DNA of 21,875 bases from Candidatus Terrybacteria bacterium RIFCSPLOWO2_01_FULL_58_14 (GTDB lineage Bacteria; Patescibacteriota; Minisyncoccia; Terrybacterales; 2-01-FULL-58-14), in NCBI GenBank assembly GCA_001824745.1, contig MHSZ01000034.1, forward strand, positions 4,704-26,578, read 5' to 3'. Of this stretch, positions 1 through 5,981 are shown in pieces. The position numbers were made by a program, and so were the translations under genes. The notes beneath the pieces are model-generated. The model saw only the letters and a list, made by a program, of their open reading frames with translations, was not told where the DNA came from and ran no database searches. Positions within the stretch are counted from its first letter, which is position 1; each line of letters begins with the position of its first letter.

Positions 1-363
1 CGTTGGTACGGAGGCGCCAAGCGTGAGAAGCGGAGAGGGTCCGAGGGAATCCGCTGCCGCTCGCAGAATCTCTTCTTGGACATCCGCGCTTGCGGTGATT
101 GGCGGCACGAGGCGTTCAAGAGGATTGCGGAATGCCGCGTTTTCGGCAAGCGTCTGTTGGAGTTCCGTAAACGCCTGCGAGGCAAGGATCATTCCTTCGG
201 TGTCTACTCGCACTTGGTGAATGCGCGTTGCCCGTTCCATGTTCACGTTCTGCAGCCACCATACAGTTACAAGAACGAGGAGCGCTGCGATGCTCCCGCG
301 AAACAGCGCGGCTTTGACACTGGAGCCGCGGAAGAAACGAAGTATAGCGCGGACAGGCTTCAT
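1..363 (-). CDS. PilO-like type IV pilus inner-membrane protein, 3' end beyond window
   Basis: The reading frame starts with ATG at 363 and stays open to the window edge (121 codons seen). It begins with a short basic cytoplasmic stretch (MKPVRAILRFFRG), then one membrane helix at about residues 22-37 (SIAALLVLVTVWWLQ), then a predicted helical extracytoplasmic region beginning with ERATRIHQVRVDTEGM. That is the layout of PilO/GspM proteins, which pair with PilN/GspL at the inner membrane. The ATG overlaps the stop of the PilM-PilN gene in an ATGA, so the two are probably translationally coupled. The assignment rests on position and topology, because the diagnostic C-terminal ferredoxin-like domain lies outside the window. 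Another single-pass pilus-assembly protein is possible. Confidence 0.6.
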   Translation of the reverse strand, partial: MKPVRAILRFFRGSSVKAALFRGSIAALLVLVTVWWLQNVNMERATRIHQVRVDTEGMILASQAFTELQQTLAENAAFRNPLERLVPPITASADVQEEILRAAADSLGPSPLLTLGASVPT

Positions 364-1937
364 GGCTGGAAATTAGGACGGAGGGTGAAAGAAAAAACAA
401 ACGGGATCTGGGCGCCTTGTGTGAGGAATATATCCGAAGGAATCGTGAGCGGATCATCGGTGAAGCGTTGGATCAGCACGTCGCGTTCCGCCGTAAGGTT
501 GGAAGAGCGGTTTGCGCGCACCGAAAGGTCTACCCGAATCTTCTCGCGTTCTGCTGCGGCATCAATCGCGATGCGCTCCACGGCGATTCCCGGAGGTGCT
601 GAGGTCATGAGGGCTAAGGCAATACCGGGAGGCATCGTAGTACCTTCTAGTAATGATGTTACTCTTCGAATCGCCGCGTTGAACCGCTCTGTTTCTTCAA
701 AAACACTGAGTGTTTCTGGGGAGGGAGCGCTTGTCTGCTCTGCAGTTTCCCGAACGGATCGCTCCACAACACCGAGAAACGCAAGTGTTCCCAGCTGGAA
801 AAGCAGCGCGATGAAGGCCGCGCCGAATATGAGGCGTAGTGCGGCATGGAGAAAAAAGGCGGATTGTCGCGTCGCGTAGGCCTCCTCGGTTCCGACCGCC
901 ATCAAGCTCACGGAGCGGTCCTCGCTTCTGGGGAGGGCTGCGCGCAAGGCCGTGCCGCGAGCCGCAGAACGCGAGAGTTCATGCGCTTTTTCTTCAATCC
1001 AGAGCGGCACGCCTAAACTATTTGCCATCACGCGCAGATCGCGGAGCGTGGTTTCGTCAAGGATTCCGTCAACAATGAGGCCGTATTCCGGACCCTTCAC
1101 TTCTGCGCGGAAAAACCGAATGAGGGAAGTGAGCTCCGCGACTATCCGTTCCGCGCGTTCTTGCGTACTCCGCGCGGTGATATCGGTCATCATCGGTATT
1201 TTGCGGTGCTGGAGAAATCGCACGTTACCCGAGGCGTCAAGGCCCGCGGCGAGCAAGGCATCTTCTTGCACGACCGCGATGTAGGTAGCGCCGGGATGCG
1301 GCTTGAGCCCGCGGGCGATACTGGAAGTGATGGGTTCTACCGCGACCGGGCGAAGCCCCGCCGCTTCGCAGGCATGCACATACGGATCAATGTCATCGCG
1401 GTGTGCGGCTACGACGAGAAACGATTGCGTGTCGTGGACAGCGGCGCTGTTTTCGTGCTCGTGGGCGTCATCAATCGCGAGCGGTTCCCAGTCAACGTAG
1501 GCCTCGGTGAGAGGAAACGGCAGGATTCGCTCGGCAGCAAGACGCAATGCGCCTTCGGCTTCATCGCGTCCAAGCCGCTGCGGGATCGTGACCGCTTGTC
1601 CTACAAGACGAACAAGCGGGAGGGAAAGGATGACATTCGCCGTTCCTAAAGGACGCGGCGTACCGCGTTCAAGGAGCGAACGCAGGGCCTCGATAAGCGC
1701 CTGCGGTTGCGTAAGAACGCCGTTTTGTACGGCATCTTTTGAGAAAAGCACCGCACCTTCATCCACCCTTGTGGCGGGGGCGGTTCCCGCGCTTCTTTTC
1801 ACCGCAGCGCGAAATTCCGCGAAACGAATTCTTCCTCGTTCAATCACGAGGCCGGCAAGGCGCTCTCTTCCCTGGAGTGCGAGTACGAGCGCGTGGAGGA
1901 GGCGCGAGATGCGGAGGGCAATAGCAGGCAGGCGCAT
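360..1937 (-). CDS. PilM-PilN fusion (GspL-like) type IV pilus assembly protein
   Basis: A 525-aa protein that joins two normally separate pilus proteins. Residues about 22-350 look like the cytoplasmic actin-like PilM: NVILSLPLVRLVGQAVTIPQ, a segment with AAERILPFPLTEAYVDW, and SFLVVAAHRDDIDPYVHACE followed by AAGLRPVAVEPI are typical. Residues about 364-389 form one membrane helix. Residues 390-525 resemble the periplasmic coiled-coil plus ferredoxin-like part of PilN. The same order is found in GspL of type II secretion. The PilM nucleotide motifs look degenerate: where PilM has DIG-type phosphate loops, this protein has LVIERGRI and VVQEDALLAAG, so ATP binding is doubtful. The ATG start lies 11 nt after the upstream pilin stop; no clear Shine-Dalgarno is seen. 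The 3' end overlaps the PilO-like gene by 4 nt. Confidence 0.85.
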   Translation of the reverse strand: MRLPAIALRISRLLHALVLALQGRERLAGLVIERGRIRFAEFRAAVKRSAGTAPATRVDEGAVLFSKDAVQNGVLTQPQALIEALRSLLERGTPRPLGTANVILSLPLVRLVGQAVTIPQRLGRDEAEGALRLAAERILPFPLTEAYVDWEPLAIDDAHEHENSAAVHDTQSFLVVAAHRDDIDPYVHACEAAGLRPVAVEPITSSIARGLKPHPGATYIAVVQEDALLAAGLDASGNVRFLQHRKIPMMTDITARSTQERAERIVAELTSLIRFFRAEVKGPEYGLIVDGILDETTLRDLRVMANSLGVPLWIEEKAHELSRSAARGTALRAALPRSEDRSVSLMAVGTEEAYATRQSAFFLHAALRLIFGAAFIALLFQLGTLAFLGVVERSVRETAEQTSAPSPETLSVFEETERFNAAIRRVTSLLEGTTMPPGIALALMTSAPPGIAVERIAIDAAAEREKIRVDLSVRANRSSNLTAERDVLIQRFTDDPLTIPSDIFLTQGAQIPFVFSFTLRPNFQP

Positions 1938-1948
1938 AACAAGAATAT

Positions 1949-3142
1949 TTACTCGAGCTCTTCTCGCGAACGGATCAGCACGTCTCCGGCAGACGTGAGT
2001 TCGGCTATAACGCGGATCCCGTGCGTCGTGTTGCGGACCGTTGCAGTCGACGTAATCGTCCGAAGCGTGGTTGTTTTTGCGGCGATACCTGCTTGATAGT
2101 GGGTTTGAATCCGATCTGCAGAAAGCGCCGAACCATAAATGGCTACCTCATCGATACGGCCCGGAAACTGATAGTTCTGGGCTCCTCCTGGCGCCCGATT
2201 TCCGATCCGCGTTCCTTGCGTACATTGCAACATATTGCCTACTGTTGGCGTGATGGCAACTTGGGTGCCGTTACGGTAGAGAAGGACGTTCGTCCCATCA
2301 TATGTTGCGGCAAGATGCGTCCATGCACTCACGGGAACCGCCGTGGCCTGTTCAGCGAATTGCCATCCCCCATCGACGTTCACATAAATGCGCGGATATT
2401 GGCTCACCCCGTCTTCGTTGAGCCCTAACACGAAACCGCAGTTAGTCGGATCTCCTTCCTTATAGCTCACAATGGATTCTCGACTTGCCACAGCGCCGGT
2501 ACGATATACCCACGCCTCAACCGTCACGGTGGTGAAAGTGCTGAAGTTCGCAATATCTATATACTGCGGCCCAGGAGCCGTAAATAATACCGACGTGTTC
2601 GCGTCACCGTTCAGGGCACCCGCTTGACCAAGCGTCGGTCCGCTGTACGTACCATCAATATTATTGGCGGTTTCATCCTGCGCCGTTGCGCCGGAGGATT
2701 CACCAAGTCGCCAGTAGGCCACAGGGTTATTTGCAAGCACTTCATCGCGGTAGCGATTCTGCGTTGTACTACTATCGGCTACGGTCACCGTTGCGGTGGC
2801 GCCGTTTGAGGTTACTTGATAACCGCCCGCATTTGTCCATGTGCGATCGCGGACAATCCGCATTAATGCATCGTTTACACCCGAGGCCGCTGCTTGTCGC
2901 GCCTGTTCGGCGAACGCGCGCTGCCCTGCAAGCAGCGACTGGATATAGCCCGCGCCGGCAAAGGTGACGCCGATAAGGCCCAAAACAAGCGTGAGGACGA
3001 GAACAAGGGGAAAGATCGCCTGCCCGCTTGCCCGCCTGCCCGGCCAGGAGCCAGGGGCCAGGGCCTGGCCGTTCTTGCCGTATCCGGAATCGACATCCGG
3101 GCGTTTCCCTCGCCTTTGGTGTTTCTCTCGACCCTCCTTCAT
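1949..3142 (-). CDS. PilX-like minor pilin with inserted LamG domain
   Basis: A 397-aa surface protein. Residues 1-41 are a basic, repeat-encoded leader. Residues about 42-65 form a hydrophobic helix (AIFPLVLVLTLVLGLIGVTF) followed by an amphipathic helix with AFAEQARQAAASGVNDALM, the pattern of PilX-family minor pilins. There is no Glu at position 5 of the helix, as is also usual for PilX. Residues about 131-354 are a LamG/concanavalin A-like jelly roll (PVAYWRLGE, TVTVEAWVYR, WTHLAATYDG, GRIDEVAIYGSALSADRI). The LamG sits between two beta-rich halves of the pilin head (TATVTVADSS before, TLRTITSTATVRNTTHGIRV after). It contains only two Cys (235, 307). The ATG overlaps the stop of the larger pilin gene upstream (ATGA). 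Role inferred: pilus-tip or minor subunit with glycan- or protein-binding ability. Confidence 0.8.
   Translation of the reverse strand: MKEGREKHQRRGKRPDVDSGYGKNGQALAPGSWPGRRASGQAIFPLVLVLTLVLGLIGVTFAGAGYIQSLLAGQRAFAEQARQAAASGVNDALMRIVRDRTWTNAGGYQVTSNGATATVTVADSSTTQNRYRDEVLANNPVAYWRLGESSGATAQDETANNIDGTYSGPTLGQAGALNGDANTSVLFTAPGPQYIDIANFSTFTTVTVEAWVYRTGAVASRESIVSYKEGDPTNCGFVLGLNEDGVSQYPRIYVNVDGGWQFAEQATAVPVSAWTHLAATYDGTNVLLYRNGTQVAITPTVGNMLQCTQGTRIGNRAPGGAQNYQFPGRIDEVAIYGSALSADRIQTHYQAGIAAKTTTLRTITSTATVRNTTHGIRVIAELTSAGDVLIRSREELE
3019..3070. repeat. Tandem GC-rich short repeats inside the pilin leader
   Basis: On the plus strand three 8-nt units (cctgcccg at 3019-3026, cttgcccg at 3027-3034, cctgcccg at 3035-3042) are followed by three 7-nt units (gccagga 3043-3049, gccaggg 3050-3056, gccaggg 3057-3063) and then the inverted copy cctggcc (3064-3070). 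Positions 3056-3062 and 3064-3070 form a perfect 7-bp inverted repeat around one base. The block lies in frame in the PilX-like gene and encodes leader residues about 25-41 (GQALAPGSWPGRRASGQ). Confidence 0.85.
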
Positions 3143-4815
3143 CGAAGTTCAAGGGTAAGACGGAGGGTATTGGAGTATCCGGCTGCCGCAGCTCCCGTAC
3201 CCCGATAGCTCGCTTTCATACAGAGCCGGATTGAAGGGCGCGCAGGAGGAGGATTTGCGACAACAGTGAAGAATCGCGTCTCGTTGTCGCAAAGCGCAAT
3301 ATTCACGGCCGGATCCGTGAGGTTCTGGGGCGTTTCCCCTCCCGCGGCTGCAGTGAGTACGCCGTTGGCTATCGCGAATCGCACTTGTTCGCCAGAAGTG
3401 CCTCGGCTCACGCGATAAGGCGAAGCAGTGCAGACGCCAGCACCTCGATCAGCGCAGTTGAATGAAATCCATCCCCACACTTCCGACCACGCCCACCCAT
3501 GAAGTTCCGCGCCCGTGGGCGTTGCGGTTTCAAAGACCTTCCAATCCCCTGCGGAACTTGAACAATTATTCGTATTCTCGCAGTTAAAGGAGACCCATCC
3601 GAGGCCATCTCCCCATCCCCATCCTCGGTATTCTCCATCCGACCCGGCGCTCACCCGATAGTTCGACGTATTGCACGCATCGGTTGTGGGTGATGAGGCG
3701 CAATTCAAGGAAAGAAAGCCCGTATGCTCGGTTTTCGCGAAGCCGGAAAGATTATCGAGTGCGCGCGTCACGCGATAGTTGTCGAATAACGCATCGCCCT
3801 GTACGCAGTCCCATGGCTCCTGCTGCGACGCACAGTTCCATGAAATCCATCCGAAGTTTTCCGACCATGCGTACCCCGAATACACGGCTGGGGCGGCGCT
3901 CCCGCGATTGAAGGCAAGCTGCGCCCCTATTCCGTGGCGGTAGTGGTCTGCGACCTCTGCTGAACTGAGGGCGCGATTGTAGAGCGCCACCTCATCAACC
4001 ACGGCCTCCGCCATGTAGATGCCGTTCCATGTCGCTCGACCGATGAAGATATCGTCGCCATTCTGAAGCGCCAGATTCGCCGGCGTCCACGATTCTTGAA
4101 ACGCACCGTTCACATAGAGCGATTCCGTGCTGGTAGCAGGATCATAAGTAAGTACGACGTATTGCCACTGGCCAAGCGTCCACGTCGCGGTGAACGGATG
4201 ATCGTTCGAATAATGCACGCTATAAATTCTGCCGCTTCCATCGGATCCTAAACTCACCACTCTGTTTGCGGCCGCAGCGCCGTAACTGAAGACCATTCCA
4301 TCGGCTCGTGTTGCTGCGGGGTTCACCCACGCCTCGATCGTAAACGCGGCATCGCCAACAAGACCCGGGCTCGCGGGATTCTTGTAAGCGTAGCTGTTGC
4401 TCAAGCCGGGGAATCTCACGGCAGAGTTTACGTCAGAAATTACGCTTTGCTGATCGAAAGAAAAGCCGCCTGTCGGCCAATAGGTAGCGTCGAGCGTTTG
4501 GCCGTTGAGGGAACTGTTTCGGGCGGTCGGTAAACCGGTTTCATCAAGCCGCCAATAGCCAACCGGCGAATCGTCGAGAACCGCCGCACGGTATGCGGGT
4601 TCGAGCACCGTATCGGCTGCCGCGGCCTCTGTTTGGAGGCGTTCCGCCGCGGCGCGCAAGCCCTCGTCAACGATGCTCTGTGATCGCGTACGCGACCAGG
4701 ATTGGTTCAAGAGCACGAAGAGGCCGATGATTCCCCCCAGGGCAATGGAGGCCACGCCGATATATATCACGAGTTCCAGAAGCGTCATTCCCTGTTTTGC
4801 CTGCATCGTGCGCAT
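3139..4815 (-). CDS. Type IV prepilin with LamG domain and four Trp/Cys repeats
   Basis: A 558-aa minor pilin. It has a short basic leader and a classic prepilin peptidase/N-methylation site: QAKQG, cut, MTLLELVIYIG, with Glu at +5, continuing as a helix to about residue 37. Residues about 75-297 form a LamG domain (PVGYWRLDE, AFTIEAWVN, WQYVVLTYDP, ESLYVNGAFQ, VVDEVALYNRALSSAEV). Residues about 312-471 hold four diverged repeats of 40-44 aa built on GWAWSxxxGWISFNC. Cys pairs are C328/C337, C372/C381, C412/C418 and C454/C462, with a fifth pair C509/C532 near the end; none lie in the LamG part. Start ATG at 4815 is chosen; Met4 (4806) would also keep the leader. No Shine-Dalgarno is visible. 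First gene of the pilus cluster, directly after the recA hairpin. PilW/PilV-type position is inferred; binding target unknown. Confidence 0.87.
   Translation of the reverse strand: MRTMQAKQGMTLLELVIYIGVASIALGGIIGLFVLLNQSWSRTRSQSIVDEGLRAAAERLQTEAAAADTVLEPAYRAAVLDDSPVGYWRLDETGLPTARNSSLNGQTLDATYWPTGGFSFDQQSVISDVNSAVRFPGLSNSYAYKNPASPGLVGDAAFTIEAWVNPAATRADGMVFSYGAAAANRVVSLGSDGSGRIYSVHYSNDHPFTATWTLGQWQYVVLTYDPATSTESLYVNGAFQESWTPANLALQNGDDIFIGRATWNGIYMAEAVVDEVALYNRALSSAEVADHYRHGIGAQLAFNRGSAAPAVYSGYAWSENFGWISWNCASQQEPWDCVQGDALFDNYRVTRALDNLSGFAKTEHTGFLSLNCASSPTTDACNTSNYRVSAGSDGEYRGWGWGDGLGWVSFNCENTNNCSSSAGDWKVFETATPTGAELHGWAWSEVWGWISFNCADRGAGVCTASPYRVSRGTSGEQVRFAIANGVLTAAAGGETPQNLTDPAVNIALCDNETRFFTVVANPPPARPSIRLCMKASYRGTGAAAAGYSNTLRLTLELR
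3403..3882 (-). repeat. Four protein repeats of GWAWSxxxGWISFNC type
   Basis: Repeat units start near residues 312 (YSGYAWSENFGWISWNC), 356 (LSGFAKTEHTGFLSLNC), 396 (YRGWGWGDGLGWVSFNC) and 438 (LHGWAWSEVWGWISFNC) of the large pilin. Spacing is 44, 40 and 42 residues. Each unit has two Cys 6-9 residues apart and most end in a YRV or WKV strand. Unit 2 has lost its Trp residues but kept the Cys pair, so the Cys seem more constrained than the aromatics. Confidence 0.85.
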
Positions 4816-4821
4816 ACTTGT

Positions 4822-4827
4822 ATCATA
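4822..4827 (-). promoter_or_regulatory. Possible -10 element for the pilin cluster
   Basis: TATGAT on the minus strand ends 6 nt before the ATG at 4815. If used, transcription would start at or next to the start codon, giving a leaderless mRNA. No -35-like hexamer is found at 16-18 nt; that position falls inside the hairpin at 4833-4852. Weak evidence. Confidence 0.3.
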
Positions 4828-4832
4828 ACATA

Positions 4833-4852
4833 AACCCGTCTGTGGACGGGTT
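4833..4852 (-). terminator. Hairpin terminator after recA
   Basis: A perfect 8-bp stem (AACCCGTC / GACGGGTT) with a 4-nt loop lies 31 nt after the recA stop. In the recA direction it is followed by TATGTTATG, a poor U-tract, so termination may be partial and the pilin genes could receive readthrough from recA. In the opposite direction the tail contains TTTT, but no plus-strand gene ends here. Confidence 0.55.
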
Positions 4853-4883
4853 CGCTTTTCCCCACGAAAGAGAAAACGGTACG

Positions 4884-5924
4884 CTACGCTCCTCCGCTGT
4901 GAGCTTTTGCCACAACCGCCTGTTCGATTGCGCGTGCGGTCTTGGGATTTTCGCGCAAGAACTGCTTTGCCGCTTCCATACCTTGCCCGAGCCGCACGTC
5001 GTCGAAGGAGAAAGAAGCGCCTGCTCGCGACACGACGCCGTACTTCACGCCGGTGTTCACAAGATCGGCAAGGCGAGAAATTCCTTCGTTGTACATGATG
5101 TCGAATTCTGCGGTGCGGAAAGGCGCTGCTACTTTGTTTTTCACCACTTTCGCCCTCACGCGGTTCCCGACAATCTCCTCTCCCTTCTTCACCTGCGCCA
5201 TCCGCCGCACTTCGATACGCACCGAAGAGTAGAACTTCAGGGCTTTCCCGCCCGGCGTAGTCTCGGGGTTGCCATACATGATGCCGATTTGTATTCGCAC
5301 CTGGTTGATGAAAAGTACAATACAGTTCGATGAGGAAACGACGTGGGTGAGTTTACGGAGTGCTTGCGACATAAGGCGCGCTTGCAGCCCTATGTGTTGA
5401 TCTCCCATCTCTCCTTCGATTTCTGCGCGAGGCGTCAATGCCGCCACGGAGTCGATTACCACGATATCGACGGCGCCGGATCGGACAAGCGATTCCACAA
5501 TCTGAAGCGCCTGCTCGCCGGTATCCGGCTGTGAAATAAGGAGTTCCTTGATATTCACGCCGATGCGTTTCGCGTATTCAGGATCGAGGGCATGTTCTGC
5601 ATCGACGAAAGCGGCGAGCCCCTTTTTCTTTTGGGTCTCGGCAACGATATGGAGCGCTAGCGTTGTTTTCCCCGAAGATTCCGGGCCGAAGATTTCGATG
5701 ACTCTGCCGCGCGGAATGCCGCCGACCCCCAGTGCTAAGTCAAGCGAAATAGATCCCGTCGGGATGACATCCACGTCTACTCTCCGGGCCTCCCCGAGAG
5801 TGAGGATCGCGCCCTCGCCGAACTTTTCTTTTATTTCTTCGACGGTTTGAGAAAGCGCGCGCTGTCGTGCGTCAACGCTTTCTTCGTGTTCTCTTTTTTC
5901 GGTTTTCTTCTCAGTCCTCGCCAT
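4884..5924 (-). CDS. recA: Recombinase RecA
   Basis: ATP-dependent strand-exchange protein for homologous recombination and SOS signalling, acting on DNA in the cytoplasm. Counted from ATG 5924 it is 346 aa, normal for RecA. Seen: the N-terminal helix with LSQTVEEIKEKFGEGAI, Walker A GPESSGKTT (residues 80-88), AAFVDAEHALDP, Walker B VDIVVIDSVAAL, loop L1 EIEGEMGDQHIGLQARLMSQ, and loop L2 with GNPETTPGGKALKF. The frame opens at an in-frame TTG (5939, five codons earlier), but ATG 5924 is preferred because RecA proteins usually begin MA-x and because the promoter predicts a TSS near 5946, leaving a sensible leader. No Shine-Dalgarno is visible for either start. The gene has its own promoter and a hairpin after it. 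The C-terminus is short and lacks the long acidic tail of E. coli RecA. Confidence 0.97.
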   Translation of the reverse strand: MARTEKKTEKREHEESVDARQRALSQTVEEIKEKFGEGAILTLGEARRVDVDVIPTGSISLDLALGVGGIPRGRVIEIFGPESSGKTTLALHIVAETQKKKGLAAFVDAEHALDPEYAKRIGVNIKELLISQPDTGEQALQIVESLVRSGAVDIVVIDSVAALTPRAEIEGEMGDQHIGLQARLMSQALRKLTHVVSSSNCIVLFINQVRIQIGIMYGNPETTPGGKALKFYSSVRIEVRRMAQVKKGEEIVGNRVRAKVVKNKVAAPFRTAEFDIMYNEGISRLADLVNTGVKYGVVSRAGASFSFDDVRLGQGMEAAKQFLRENPKTARAIEQAVVAKAHSGGA

Positions 5925-5952
5925 GGCAATAATGCGCAAAGAAGTTCATTTC

Positions 5953-5981
5953 ATTGTACCCGCCTGCGGCATCATGTCCAA
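5953..5981 (-). promoter_or_regulatory. recA promoter (sigma-70 type)
   Basis: TTGGAC (5976-5981) and TACAAT (5953-5958) on the minus strand are separated by exactly 17 nt. Each hexamer is close to consensus. The -35 lies within the last codons of ftsK. Predicted TSS is about 5946, some 20 nt before ATG 5924. I see no obvious LexA-type operator overlapping it. Confidence 0.65.

Noticed and set aside
76..879. Open frame on the plus strand, 267 codons
   Set aside because: It lies opposite the PilM-PilN and PilO-like genes, is Arg/Ser-rich with no recognisable motif, and is explained by GC-rich codons on the other strand.
5925..5939. TTG at 5939 as the recA start (five extra residues, MRIIA)
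   Set aside because: ATG 5924 gives the usual MA-x start of RecA and a better distance to the predicted TSS; TTG would leave a leader of about 7 nt. Not strictly excluded.
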